DNA of 64,000 nt, from the NCBI RefSeq assembly GCF_000447795.1, contig NZ_AUNI01000009.1, positions 62,001 to 126,000 of the forward strand. The letters run 5' to 3'. Made by a program: the position numbers and the translations under genes. This DNA comes from Bacteriovorax sp. Seq25_V. GTDB taxonomy: Bacteria; Bdellovibrionota; Bacteriovoracia; Bacteriovoracales; Bacteriovoracaceae. Every line of letters starts with the position of its first letter. Position 1 is the stretch's first letter. Below the pieces are notes generated by a model that worked only from the letters and a program-made list of their open reading frames with translations, searched no databases and had not been told where the DNA came from. Of the stretch, positions 34,931 through 43,677 are shown piece after piece.

Positions 34931-35940
34931 ATTTTTTCCCATGTTTCCAAAAGTTTTTCGACTTGAAGTGAAGGTTGATTCTCGAACACTTCAGGAAATT
35001 CAATTGTTTGTATATTATAATTACTAATATTGTCTTTAATTTGTTTAAGCTGATGTGTGAAGTTCTCTTTTAATGCTACCTGGTTATTATTTTGAGGTTC
35101 CCAGTTCTTAATGAACTCAGACCAGCTTTTATTAATAATGATATAATTATCACTCTGATTAAACTTACTAGAAGATTCAAAGAGATGGTTAGCCTCCTGG
35201 CCCTTTACTTGATCAGCAGAAGTTACAAGGAACCAATTTGTAAGTTCTGGATTAATAAGTTCGTCTTCAAGTTTTAATCCATCTATAAAGGTATTCCTAC
35301 TTCCGTATAAAATTCTAATCGCCTGTGTAAATTCAGCAACAAAAGTTTTACCTGTTACCTTTTCAAGATAAGTTAAAAGTTTATCAACACCACTTGCTAC
35401 AATCTTAGTGAGAAACTTCTTCGTTTTGTTACGGTCATCGATAACATTAAAAATTTCAGCAAAAGTTTTATCAAAAAATTGTTTAATTTTTCTCGAAGCT
35501 TCAAGGAAATCGATAAAGTGTTGTCCTGGGGGGGTATCAAGTACTATCGTGTCATAAACGCGACTATTAAAGTGATGTTGTACTTCAAGAACTGCCATTA
35601 TTTCATTGAGTCCACCATGTGGACGGGCCAGTGTTCTTAAAATATCATTCTCTAGCTTTTCTCCTACAATTCTTTCAAGAGTTGAACTTGGATCTAAAAG
35701 TAGGGCATCTAGTTTAACATTTTCTGGAATTGAGAAACTATCCTTGCTGACAGGTACAACATGTCCTTGTTCTTCTTCATCAATTCCGAGAACTTGTTTT
35801 AGCCGTTTTGCTGGATCAATAGTGATTAGAAGTGTATTGCGACCCTGTTTAGCAAGATGAAGAGCTCGTGATGTTGAAATTGTCGTCTTCCCAACACCAC
35901 CTGTTCCGCAAAATATTTCAATCCTCTTATTTTTTAGCAT
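34927..35940 (-). CDS. ArsA/GET3-like ATPase (second of pair)
   Basis: The 337-aa protein has the deviant Walker A of the ArsA/GET3/MinD group, GTGGVGKTT (about 12-20), then ITIDPAKRL (switch I-like, with the family D-P-A) and VLDTPPGQHF (Walker B/switch II). ArsA drives arsenite export, whereas GET3 inserts tail-anchored membrane proteins; bacterial solo members are mostly uncharacterised. No arsenite channel gene is adjacent, and no metal-binding Cys triad is apparent, so arsenite export is unlikely. It starts with ATG directly after the stop of the sister ATPase and overlaps gshA by 4 bases. Confidence 0.82.
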   Translation of the reverse strand: MLKNKRIEIFCGTGGVGKTTISTSRALHLAKQGRNTLLITIDPAKRLKQVLGIDEEEQGHVVPVSKDSFSIPENVKLDALLLDPSSTLERIVGEKLENDILRTLARPHGGLNEIMAVLEVQHHFNSRVYDTIVLDTPPGQHFIDFLEASRKIKQFFDKTFAEIFNVIDDRNKTKKFLTKIVASGVDKLLTYLEKVTGKTFVAEFTQAIRILYGSRNTFIDGLKLEDELINPELTNWFLVTSADQVKGQEANHLFESSSKFNQSDNYIIINKSWSEFIKNWEPQNNNQVALKENFTHQLKQIKDNISNYNIQTIEFPEVFENQPSLQVEKLLETWEKI

Positions 35941-36753
35941 CTAAGTTTCTCCTTCGTTAAACAAAGGAGCTAAGCTTTCTTCGATATTTGATACCAGTGT
36001 TTTTGTATCTTTATTGATAAACATTGGGACAATAAGATCATAATTTTTTGATCGCTCTTTAAGAATATCTTTTTCACTTTTTATTTTACTTTCCAAGAAT
36101 GATGGTAGTTCTCCGAACTCTTCTTGGATGGCCATTGAAAAGACATTATTAAGAATCATCTTTTGAGATGTCACTTTTAAGTCTGTAAGTTTCTGTGTTA
36201 GCTCTAAGCCTTCTGTGACAGCAAGCTCTGTTGGAATACTAACAACAACCGCTTCAAATAGCTCTTTATTAGAAATAAAGTTTGTCATTCTATGGATGTC
36301 ACTGACAAGTGGACCAGATTTAAAAATCTTCTCAAAGTTAATAGGGGATTCAAGAACAGTGAGAATATGTCCACTCGACGGGGCATCAACCACAATGATT
36401 AGCTCCGGATCTTTCTCTAGAATATCAATAAGGTGTCCAAGTAAAATCATATTCCCAAGGCTTGGAACAATATTAAAGAGTGCCTTGAAAAATGGAGCTT
36501 TCATAATCCATTTTGCAATGGTCTCACTCCCAAGTTTTCTTCCGATATATTCTGTTGCTGAAGACTCCATCTTTAATTGGATTGGAGTTACCCCAAGATC
36601 ATGGCAAAGCTCATGATTGATATCAGCATCAAAGGAATTGAATAGGACTTTTTTACTAGAATTTTTAGCGATTAATTTAGAGAGTGAAAGGGCCGTCAGT
36701 GATTTTCCAACGCCACCCTTTCCTGTGACTATATATAGCCTTTTGAAGCTCAT
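35941..36753 (-). CDS. ArsA/GET3-like ATPase (first of pair)
   Basis: The 270-aa protein has GKGGVGKSL as Walker A, SFDADINHELC after the first strand and IIVVDAPSSGH as Walker B/switch II. It is shorter than its neighbour. The two look like the two halves of eukaryotic/bacterial double-domain ArsA encoded separately, so a heterodimer is likely (inference). It shares a one-base overlap (TAATG) with the upstream beta-barrel gene, and its stop adjoins the next ATG. The function of such pairs in this kind of organism is not known to me. Confidence 0.8.
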   Translation of the reverse strand: MSFKRLYIVTGKGGVGKSLTALSLSKLIAKNSSKKVLFNSFDADINHELCHDLGVTPIQLKMESSATEYIGRKLGSETIAKWIMKAPFFKALFNIVPSLGNMILLGHLIDILEKDPELIIVVDAPSSGHILTVLESPINFEKIFKSGPLVSDIHRMTNFISNKELFEAVVVSIPTELAVTEGLELTQKLTDLKVTSQKMILNNVFSMAIQEEFGELPSFLESKIKSEKDILKERSKNYDLIVPMFINKDTKTLVSNIEESLAPLFNEGET

Positions 36754-37409
36754 TAGAACTTATAGTAGGCAGTAACTTGTAGCTTGTAGTATGAGCCTTC
36801 AACCTCTGGCTGATCATCTTGTTTAATATCGAATGGGTTGTGAATCATGCCGATGATTCCAACTTTAACTCGAGAATTTAGATCAAGGTCAGCTCCTGCA
36901 CCAAGGTTATAACCAAAAGTTAATTTGCTTCTAGAAGTTTTGAATTCACCTTCAATTTCTCGAGTCATTTTTGGAGAGTAGAAACCTAGTCCACCAACAA
37001 GAAATGGGGAGAAGTTATCAAAGTTAAAAAGCTTTGCCTTAATTCCTAAAGCAAGACCAGAGATCGTTGTCTTTCTACTTTTGTACTTATGTGATGACCA
37101 GTGAAAATTGGCCATGAAATCAAATGAGTGACTAGCAGAGTAGTTGTAGTATAAATCTGGTGTAATTCTATCTTCACCGTTTGAAGCGAAGTCCCCAGAA
37201 AGGAAAGTCTGGCCTAGCCCAACTCCAATCGCGTGGACGTGCAATCCAGATGTCGAAATTGATGCAACTTTCGCAACTTCTGATTCAACTTTCTCAGAAC
37301 TTTTAGATGAAGTTAATTCTTTAATAGATTTTGCTTGAGTAGAAAAAGAAAAGCCTGTGATTAGGATCACAGGCATTATTTTTAAGCTTTTTGCAAATGT
37401 AGATAGCAT
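36753..37409 (-). CDS. Outer-membrane beta-barrel protein, 218 aa
   Basis: It has a signal peptide (about 1-27, VILITGFSFSTQA) and then alternating hydrophobic strands with aromatic ends (YYNYSASHSFDFMANFHWSSH, FSPFLVGGLGFYSP, KLTFGYNLGAGADLDLNSRVKVGIIG). It ends in YYKF, the C-terminal aromatic typical of proteins folded by the BAM complex. The likely form is an 8-stranded OmpA/OmpW-like barrel. An AAAGGG ribosome site precedes the ATG. It leads the ATPase-gshA-cystathionine operon; why a barrel protein is there is not clear. Confidence 0.72.
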   Translation of the reverse strand: MLSTFAKSLKIMPVILITGFSFSTQAKSIKELTSSKSSEKVESEVAKVASISTSGLHVHAIGVGLGQTFLSGDFASNGEDRITPDLYYNYSASHSFDFMANFHWSSHKYKSRKTTISGLALGIKAKLFNFDNFSPFLVGGLGFYSPKMTREIEGEFKTSRSKLTFGYNLGAGADLDLNSRVKVGIIGMIHNPFDIKQDDQPEVEGSYYKLQVTAYYKF

Positions 37410-37449
37410 TGAAAAACCCTTTGAAACATATATTAGACTTGCGTCTATA

Positions 37450-37830
37450 TTAGTTCAAAGTGCTTGTTGTTTCAACTGCTGAGTTAAGCTCAGATGCGTT
37501 AAATGCATTTAAAGTTGCAGCTGGTGCTTCAACTGGAGCTTCGATACCTTCAAGAGATCTAATATATCCTGTGAAAGTTCCTTCTTCTGCTCTGATTACT
37601 CTTTTTAGTAATTCAACATCACCAGCTCTTGTTGATTTTTTCTCTTGATCAAAAAGAAGTTGGATTTGAGTCATATATGTAATATCGTTTTTAGTCTTGT
37701 TATCAATAACTTGAATCTCATGACCTTCTCTGATAATTTGTGCAATCTCTTCAAGAGTTACATAACAGCTTTGGTGAGTGTCGTAGAGCTTTCTGTTTTG
37801 GTACCTTTTGATAATTCTAACGTCATTCAT
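37450..37830 (-). CDS. phaR: PhaR-type polyhydroxyalkanoate synthesis regulator
   Basis: The 126-aa protein opens with IIKRYQNRKLYDTHQSCYVTLEEI (read in pieces), the hallmark of the PHA/PHB accumulation regulator DNA-binding domain (about 4-64), followed by a short accumulation-associated segment (MTQIQLLFDQE) and a variable Ala/Thr tail. In PHB producers such proteins repress phasin and synthase genes and bind the polymer. No PHA synthase or phasin is in the window, so the regulon here is unknown. An AGGGGAT ribosome site precedes the ATG, and a good promoter lies about 240 bases upstream. Confidence 0.85.
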   Translation of the reverse strand: MNDVRIIKRYQNRKLYDTHQSCYVTLEEIAQIIREGHEIQVIDNKTKNDITYMTQIQLLFDQEKKSTRAGDVELLKRVIRAEEGTFTGYIRSLEGIEAPVEAPAATLNAFNASELNSAVETTSTLN

Positions 37831-38071
37831 TTAACATCCCCTATTTGGTTTTCGTGAGATATAACTCCCACACTTTCTTTATTTATATTAAGATTTAGCT
37901 TTCTAAGTAACTAAACTCGCTACCTTGTAACACGTTGCATCTGAAACCGTAACCCATGATGAACATTTTTCAGTCTCCATGAAGGCCTAAAAAAAGCTCA
38001 GTTATTTCAATGCTTTACAAGCGTGTTGAAACGAGAATGGGCTTTAGTGCTTAGCGTTTTGGACAAGGCAT

Positions 38072-38101
38072 TTAATAGCAGTGTGCTGTTTTGACTGTCA
38101 A
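38072..38101 (-). promoter_or_regulatory. Sigma70-type promoter toward phaR, with palindrome over the -35 box
   Basis: On the minus strand TTGACA (38096-38101), 18-base spacer, TATTAA (38072-38077). The -35 box lies within a perfect TTGAC-T-GTCAA palindrome (38091-38101), a possible operator where a bound dimer would block polymerase. Confidence 0.55.
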
Positions 38102-38191
38102 GGTCAAATAATAAAAAAATAGCACCGTGCCAAAGATTTTTAGCAAAATAACAAATTATCAATAAGTTGAGTTTAAGCAAGAGCTTGTAAT

Positions 38192-38219
38192 TTGGTAAGA
38201 CCGAGCAAAATAGTACAAT
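38192..38219 (+). promoter_or_regulatory. Predicted promoter of the TPR-lipoprotein gene
   Basis: TTGGTA (38192-38197), 16-base spacer, TACAAT (38214-38219). A start near 38226 would give a leader of about 110 bases that begins at the first stem of the structured element. Confidence 0.45.
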
Positions 38220-38226
38220 TACAGGA

Positions 38227-38315
38227 CTATGGGAAAACTATTCGAGTCTGAATAAAGACTTAAAGTTGCTGGCTCCATAGACGATGAGCTATTGAGGTCA
38301 AGGCCTAAAGCCTTG
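38227..38315 (+). promoter_or_regulatory. Structured mRNA leader (three stems) before TPR-lipoprotein gene
   Basis: CTATGG (38227-38232) pairs with CCATAG (38275-38280) and encloses a hairpin AGTCT/AGACT (38245-38260). A second hairpin, CAAGGC/GCCTTG with a CTAAA loop (38299-38315), stands 21 bases before the ATG. No known riboswitch consensus is matched. It may be a regulatory leader; this rests on hand-found pairing only. Confidence 0.4.
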
Positions 38316-38336
38316 GTTATAAAATAAGGTTTATTA

Positions 38337-40202
38337 ATGAAAATCTCACCAAAAATTCTATTACTTCTCTTGTTGATTATTACGTCATGTGCGCAAAAGC
38401 AGATAGAGAAACCTGTATCAGTTGAGACAGTTGTGAAGTCGAGTCCAAGTGAAGAAGTAAAGAATATGGAGTCCGCTGTTCTTGCGAAAGAAAAAATAGA
38501 GCAACACTTAAGCTCGATTGTAGAGGAAGCACTTAGAACAGGTGATGAGGCCGTTAATTATTTGTCGAGTGATCTTTTCTTAAAAGCAAATGATGCTTCA
38601 CTTAAGGGTGATGCATTCTCTGCATCAATTATATTTAAAGCGATTGTAAGATTAAAACCAGAGGATCTTTACTTGCGTAAAAGATTTGCTGTCGAGTTAA
38701 TTAAATCAAATCAATTGGAAGATGCAAAAGAACATCTCGATTATCTTATTGGTCACGGCGATGCTGAGCTTGCTATTAAAGCAAAACTTCTTCTTGCTGG
38801 AATTTATTCAGCGATGAATAACACAGATAAATCAATTGCTCTCTATAAAGAAATTGTTGCAAAAAAAGGTGGAGAACTCCCAGAAGCTTGTGCGTTCTTA
38901 TCTAAAGCCTATTCTCGCGATGGGAAATTTAAAAGAGCTTTCTCTGTCCTTGATTACTGTGCGAGTAAGTCATCAGAGAACAAGGCATCTTTTCTTTACT
39001 ATAAGGCAAGGATTGAATTTGAAAGAGATCGTATGAAGTCTGCAATTAAACTTCTTGAGAGATCGATTGCAAGTGATGAAAACTTTTTTCAAAGTGTTTT
39101 ACTACTTGGACATATCCATGAAATGAGTTCAAAGAAAGATAAAGCAGCTAAGGTTTATGAAAAGTTCCTTACGAATAATCCAACAAATTATTCTGTTTTA
39201 ACAAAGTATGTTGATATTCTTTTTTCTGAAGGACAATACGTAGAAGTTATTCCGTATTTAGAAAAACTTGTTTCAATTGATGAGTCAAATTTAAATCTTA
39301 AGGTCAGACTTGGAGTCCTTTATACTGAAGTTAGCCGTGTTGAAGAGGCAAAGAGTATCTTTCAGGAGATTTTAAAAGATGTTCCTGAATCAGATAAAGT
39401 TCTTTATTATTTAGCGTCTCTTTATCAACAGACATCTGAAAACGATAAGGCTATTGAGTATTTTTCAAGAATTCCAGAAGGGTCAGCTTTATTTCATGAA
39501 AGTCATATTCAGATTGCGCAGATCTTAAATGCTGTTGCTTTAGAAAATACTAAGTCATCAGATAAACTATTTGAGTTTGTTTCAAAGAATGCAAAAAAGA
39601 GTAATGTCCTTAATGTTGAACTAAACGTAATTCTAGCGGGATTCCTTGAAGCTTCAAAAGATTATACACAAGCCATTTCTGTGCTTGAAAACATAAGATC
39701 ATTGAGTGAATTCAGTGATGGTCATGAGTATTATCTAGCCGCACTCTATGAGAGAGTACAGGACTTTTCAAAAGCAGATAAGCTTATTAATTCGATGCTA
39801 AAGAAAAATCCTAATAATGCCCATGCTCTAAATTTCTTAGGCTATTCGATCCTTGAAAGAGGTGGGGATATGAAAAAGGCATATGATTATATCTCAAAAG
39901 CAGTGAAGCTTAGACCACAGGATGGTTATATTAGAGATTCGTTAAGCTGGTACTATTATAAAATGGGGAAATACACAGAAGCCTACGAAGAATCAAAGAA
40001 AGCGATGAAGCTTGTTGGCAATGATGTTGTAATAACTAAACATTTAGCCTTGATTTATAAGGCGATGAACAATTATGATAAAGCTAAAGAATACTATGTC
40101 GAGGCTTTAAAAAATTGCAAAATATCAGCGGAAAGAGAAGATGTTATAAAAGAATTAGAAGACTTGGAATCTGTGCGATTGCCAGCATCAGTGTCCAAAT
40201 AA
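38337..40202 (+). CDS. TPR-repeat lipoprotein, 621 aa
   Basis: The N-terminus is a lipoprotein signal (LLLLLLIITSC, lipid on Cys18). No Asp follows the Cys, so sorting to the outer membrane is probable. From about residue 75 to 610 the protein is made of helical TPR-like pairs; clear units include AIRLLERSIASDENFFQS, ALNFLGYSILERGGDMKKAYDYISKAVKLRPQDG and AYEESKKAMKL. TPR lipoproteins scaffold envelope complexes or cell-wall machinery; the partner is unknown. An AAGG ribosome site precedes the ATG. The next gene overlaps its 3' end by 88 bases, so the two may be coupled. Confidence 0.82.
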   Translation: MKISPKILLLLLLIITSCAQKQIEKPVSVETVVKSSPSEEVKNMESAVLAKEKIEQHLSSIVEEALRTGDEAVNYLSSDLFLKANDASLKGDAFSASIIFKAIVRLKPEDLYLRKRFAVELIKSNQLEDAKEHLDYLIGHGDAELAIKAKLLLAGIYSAMNNTDKSIALYKEIVAKKGGELPEACAFLSKAYSRDGKFKRAFSVLDYCASKSSENKASFLYYKARIEFERDRMKSAIKLLERSIASDENFFQSVLLLGHIHEMSSKKDKAAKVYEKFLTNNPTNYSVLTKYVDILFSEGQYVEVIPYLEKLVSIDESNLNLKVRLGVLYTEVSRVEEAKSIFQEILKDVPESDKVLYYLASLYQQTSENDKAIEYFSRIPEGSALFHESHIQIAQILNAVALENTKSSDKLFEFVSKNAKKSNVLNVELNVILAGFLEASKDYTQAISVLENIRSLSEFSDGHEYYLAALYERVQDFSKADKLINSMLKKNPNNAHALNFLGYSILERGGDMKKAYDYISKAVKLRPQDGYIRDSLSWYYYKMGKYTEAYEESKKAMKLVGNDVVITKHLALIYKAMNNYDKAKEYYVEALKNCKISAEREDVIKELEDLESVRLPASVSK

Positions 40203-40792
40203 TCCTTTCCTCTTGTTCATTAAATTCTAAACAATCTACAAATAAACCTTCTAATGACCAGCTTAAACAAGAAATAAAAGCTGGTCTTTGTCTATCGGCA
40301 AGTGGTCGAGGACGAATCACAATGGGTGAAGAGAAGAATCGATTCACTTACCAGTCTGAAATAAAAAATGGCTTTTTTGAGTTAGCAATTGATATTCCAT
40401 TTAAGGGGCAGGAGACACTCAAGTTACCTCTAACTAAACCTTTTAAATTCAGTGGGACTATTTACAAAAAAACTAAAGACGAACTTTCTAAATCAACTCA
40501 TAAGAACTTAACAAAAATTTTTGATGCCTTCCTTTTTCGTTCAGCAAAGTTTTTTGCTTTTGCGTCAGGGGAGAAGTCATGTGAAGAAGTATCATGTCTG
40601 AGTGGTACAATTGAAAGGATAGATAATGCGGTGATCTATCAGGCTCCAATCTCTAAGAGATTTATGTTTGATTTTGAATTAAAAAATAAAATTTCAAGCT
40701 ACTATAGAAATCTTTCTATACGCACAATCGATGCGGCCAATAGCGAAAAGCCTTTACTAGCTTTAGACTTGATTGTTGACACGTGTCAGTAG
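40115..40792 (+). CDS. Lipoprotein of unknown function overlapping the TPR gene
   Basis: The frame gives a good lipoprotein signal: basic KRIRR, hydrophobic LGICAIASISVQIILSSC, lipid Cys about 34. The mature part (about 190 aa) is rich in beta-strand-like alternation with GRGRITMGEEKNRFTYQSEIKNGFFELAIDIPF (in pieces), which recalls the LolB/LolA-like barrel-and-lid fold, but this is a guess. There is no ATG in place; TTG at 40115 with GAGG ten bases upstream is used, and the n-region is long, so a later non-standard start is possible. The 88-base overlap with the TPR gene suggests translational coupling. Confidence 0.55.
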   Translation: MQNISGKRRCYKRIRRLGICAIASISVQIILSSCSLNSKQSTNKPSNDQLKQEIKAGLCLSASGRGRITMGEEKNRFTYQSEIKNGFFELAIDIPFKGQETLKLPLTKPFKFSGTIYKKTKDELSKSTHKNLTKIFDAFLFRSAKFFAFASGEKSCEEVSCLSGTIERIDNAVIYQAPISKRFMFDFELKNKISSYYRNLSIRTIDAANSEKPLLALDLIVDTCQ

Positions 40793-40908
40793 TGCGGTGA
40801 GTCTCAAGCAAAAGCTTTTTAATCTGGAAAATCCATCTTAATTTGGGTATAAGCTCTATCTAACCGTTTTTAAAGAACGATTTAACTTTCAAACATCGAG
40901 AGGAAGAC

Positions 40909-42702
40909 ATGGGAATTATGAAGATTAAAAACACTAAAAACGTGGTGAATTTAATTTCTTTAGCGTCACTTCTTTTTGGAACATTACTTTTAAGTGCATG
41001 TTCAAAAAAAGAACAAACAACGGAGAAAGTTTTAAACATCGCTGTTACTGCAGAAGTTAAAGGAATGGATCCAATTTTTGCAAACGATAAATATTCTGCA
41101 AATGAAGTTGCAAGAGTATATGAAGGACTTTTGGAGTACGATTACTTAAAGAGACCATATACTTTAGTTCCAAATCTTGCAGAAGCTCTTCCAACTGTTT
41201 CTGAAGACGGTCTAACTTATACATTTAAAATCAAGCAAGGCGTAGTTTTCCAAGACGATGCTGCATTTCCTGGTGGAAAAGGTAGAGAACTAGAAGCTGA
41301 AGACTTTGTATACTCAATTAAAAGACTTGCGGATCCAAAGCTACAAGGACTTGGATGGTGGCTACTTGATGAAAAAATCAAAGGTCTTAATGAGTGGAGA
41401 AATAAGTACGCTGAGAAAGACACTGTTGATTACAGCGAGAAGATTGAAGGTCTATATGCTGCTGATAAATACACTCTTGTATTTAAGCTAAGTAAGCCAT
41501 TTCCACAATTCTTATACTCTTTAGCAATGCCATTTACATTTGTTGTTGCAAAAGAAGTTGTTGAAAAATACGGAAAAGAATTCATCAACCACCCAGTTGG
41601 TACAGGTGCATTCTACCTAGGTAAATTCAATCCATCTTCAAAAAGAATTGAGTACGTAAAGAACCCAACTTTTAGAAAGAAACTTTTCCCAAGTGAAGCA
41701 AGTGATGAATTCAAGCATATGCTAGCTGATGCAGGAAAAGAGCTTCCTCTTGTTGAAAAAGTTGTAGTAAACGTAATTTCTGAATCTCAACCAAGATGGT
41801 TAAACTTTCAAAAAGGAAAGATTGATTACTCTGCAGTTGATAAAGATAACTTTGACTCAGTAATTTCTGAAGGTAAAAACCTTTCTAAGAAGTTAACAGA
41901 TAAGGGAATCTCGCTAGAAATTTCAGCATCACTAGATGTTACTTATACTGCTTTTAATCATGACCTTAAACTTTTTGATAACGTCGACCTAAGAAGAGCA
42001 CTAGCTCTAGGGGTTGACATTCATGAAAACAATAAACTTTTCTATAACAATACTGCGCTTCCTGCTCAGTCTGTAGTTCCTCCAGGGATCGCTGGTTATA
42101 TGAAAGATTACAAGTCTCCATATAGAGAAAGAGATCTTGCTAAAGCAAAAGAACTTCTTGCGAAAGCTGGTTACCCAGATGGTAAGGGTCTTCCAGAAAT
42201 TACTTACGATTGTCCAAGTTCTTCAACTTCGAGACAAATTGGAGAGTTATTTAAGAAGCAAATGTCTGATATTGGTGTAAACATCAAAGTTGTACAAAAT
42301 ACATGGCCAGAACTACAAAAGAAAATTACTACTCGTCAGGTAATGCTTTACGGAATTGCTTGGGGAGCGGATTACCCAGATGCAGAAAACTTCTTACAAC
42401 TTCTTTACGGACCAAACAAAGCTCCAGGAGCTAACGGTTCAGGGTATAATAACCCAGAGTTTAACAAGCTTTTCGCTACAGCTTCAGTAATGCAAGATTC
42501 TCCTGAAAGAACAGCTCTTTATGAGAAACTAAATAGAATCGCTGCTGAGCAAGCTCCATGGATTTACGGTGTGCATAGACAAAACTATACACTTCAACAT
42601 TCATGGTTAAAAAATTACATGTCTACAGACTTTGAGTCAGGACAAGCACAGTATTTAAATATTGATCTTGAGCAGAAGAAAAAAGCTTTAGACAAGCTAT
42701 AA
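40909..42702 (+). CDS. Oligopeptide-type ABC transporter substrate-binding lipoprotein
   Basis: The 597-aa protein has a lipoprotein signal (LLFGTLLLSAC) and is a family 5 solute-binding protein (OppA/DppA/heme-binding group). Visible parts are KGMDPIF, LVPNLAEALPTVSEDGLTYTFKI, the VYSIKRL helix, FINHPVGTGAFYLG and NTALPAQSVVPP. The protein would catch peptides in the periplasm and hand them to the two permeases encoded just downstream. AGAGGAAG is the ribosome site. Members bind peptides most often but also sugars or nickel; the ligand is not readable from sequence. Confidence 0.9.
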   Translation: MGIMKIKNTKNVVNLISLASLLFGTLLLSACSKKEQTTEKVLNIAVTAEVKGMDPIFANDKYSANEVARVYEGLLEYDYLKRPYTLVPNLAEALPTVSEDGLTYTFKIKQGVVFQDDAAFPGGKGRELEAEDFVYSIKRLADPKLQGLGWWLLDEKIKGLNEWRNKYAEKDTVDYSEKIEGLYAADKYTLVFKLSKPFPQFLYSLAMPFTFVVAKEVVEKYGKEFINHPVGTGAFYLGKFNPSSKRIEYVKNPTFRKKLFPSEASDEFKHMLADAGKELPLVEKVVVNVISESQPRWLNFQKGKIDYSAVDKDNFDSVISEGKNLSKKLTDKGISLEISASLDVTYTAFNHDLKLFDNVDLRRALALGVDIHENNKLFYNNTALPAQSVVPPGIAGYMKDYKSPYRERDLAKAKELLAKAGYPDGKGLPEITYDCPSSSTSRQIGELFKKQMSDIGVNIKVVQNTWPELQKKITTRQVMLYGIAWGADYPDAENFLQLLYGPNKAPGANGSGYNNPEFNKLFATASVMQDSPERTALYEKLNRIAAEQAPWIYGVHRQNYTLQHSWLKNYMSTDFESGQAQYLNIDLEQKKKALDKL

Positions 42703-42723
42703 GTTAAATAATTAGGAGTTCGA

Positions 42724-43665
42724 GTGAACCTTTGGTCATACATTATTAGAAGACTTTTATATACGATCCCCATCATCTTGGGGGTCTGTCTTATTATTTT
42801 CGCAATCTTTAATCTTACAGGTTACGATCCAGCAGCACAGCTACTAGGAAAGCACGCTACAGCAAAACAAGTTGCTGAAGTAAGAAGAGAGTTAGGACTT
42901 GATAAACCACTTGCTGAACAATATTTTGATATTGTGAAGACTGCATTTACTTTTGACTTTGGTAGATCATGGACAACGAAGCAGAAAATATCTGATATGA
43001 TCAGAGAGGGAGCAGGCCCTTCTTTAACTGTTACACTTCCTTCATTTGCAATTTCAACGGTGATGGCTATTTTAATTTCCATTGTCGTTGCATTTTACCG
43101 AGGGAAGTTCATCGATCGTTTTTTAGTTGTAAAATTTGTTGGGATGATGAGTATTCCATCTCTCGCTTATATTTTATTCTTTCAGTGGTTCTTCGCTTAC
43201 AAACTTGGTTGGTTTGAAATTTCAGGTTTTGAAAGATCATTCCCTGAGTTTCTACCTTATGTAACACTCCCAATTATTATCATGGTTGTTCTTAGTATTG
43301 GACCAGATGTTAGATACTTTAGAACAGTTATTCTTGATGATATTTACCAAGATTATGTAAGAACAGCGAGAGCGAAAGGTTTAAGTGAAACAGTTGTTCT
43401 ACTTAAGCACGTGTTAAAGAACTCGATGATTCCAATTCTTACTTATGTTGTAATCCAAATTCCTTTCTTAATCCTTGGGGCGCTACTTATTGAAAGTTTC
43501 TTCTCAATTCCTGGTTTAGGTGGGATGACTGTAAAAGCCGTTTTCGATAACGACTTCCCAGTAATTAAGGCCATGACAATTTTATCTGCATTAGCATTTA
43601 TCTTGTTTCAGCTTTTAACAGATGTGCTCTACACAGTTGTAGATCCAAGAGTAAGACTTAAATAG
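42724..43665 (+). CDS. OppB/DppB-like ABC permease
   Basis: The 313-aa membrane protein starts with the family sequence YIIRRLLYTIPIILGVCLIIF, continues with an extracellular loop (VRRELGLDKPLAEQY) and has the EAA-type loop DYVRTARAKGLSETVVLLKHVLKNSMIP that contacts the ATPase. GTG start with AGGAG six bases upstream. It pairs with the next permease to form the membrane channel of the importer. Confidence 0.92.
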   Translation: MNLWSYIIRRLLYTIPIILGVCLIIFAIFNLTGYDPAAQLLGKHATAKQVAEVRRELGLDKPLAEQYFDIVKTAFTFDFGRSWTTKQKISDMIREGAGPSLTVTLPSFAISTVMAILISIVVAFYRGKFIDRFLVVKFVGMMSIPSLAYILFFQWFFAYKLGWFEISGFERSFPEFLPYVTLPIIIMVVLSIGPDVRYFRTVILDDIYQDYVRTARAKGLSETVVLLKHVLKNSMIPILTYVVIQIPFLILGALLIESFFSIPGLGGMTVKAVFDNDFPVIKAMTILSALAFILFQLLTDVLYTVVDPRVRLK

Positions 43666-43677
43666 GAAAGTAATATA

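Larger units (their letters stand above)
37831..38336. other. 506-bp intergenic region between divergent phaR and TPR-lipoprotein genes
   Basis: This is the longest non-coding stretch. It holds a minus-strand promoter with a TTGAC palindrome, a plus-strand promoter and a leader with three stem-loops (listed separately). The minus transcript would have a leader of about 235 bases before phaR, enough for a small RNA or regulatory leader; I could not name a family for it. No convincing small ORF is seen. Confidence 0.7.

Noticed and set aside
35941-36753. Arsenite efflux operon around the ArsA-like pair
   Set aside because: No ArsB, ArsR, ArsC or ArsD gene is adjacent and no metal-site Cys triad is apparent.
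38226-38336. Leader resembling a c-di-GMP-I (GEMM) riboswitch
   Set aside because: Only short GGCCTAAA-like matches; the conserved GCACAGGGCAAACC and GGGACGCAAAGCC blocks are missing.
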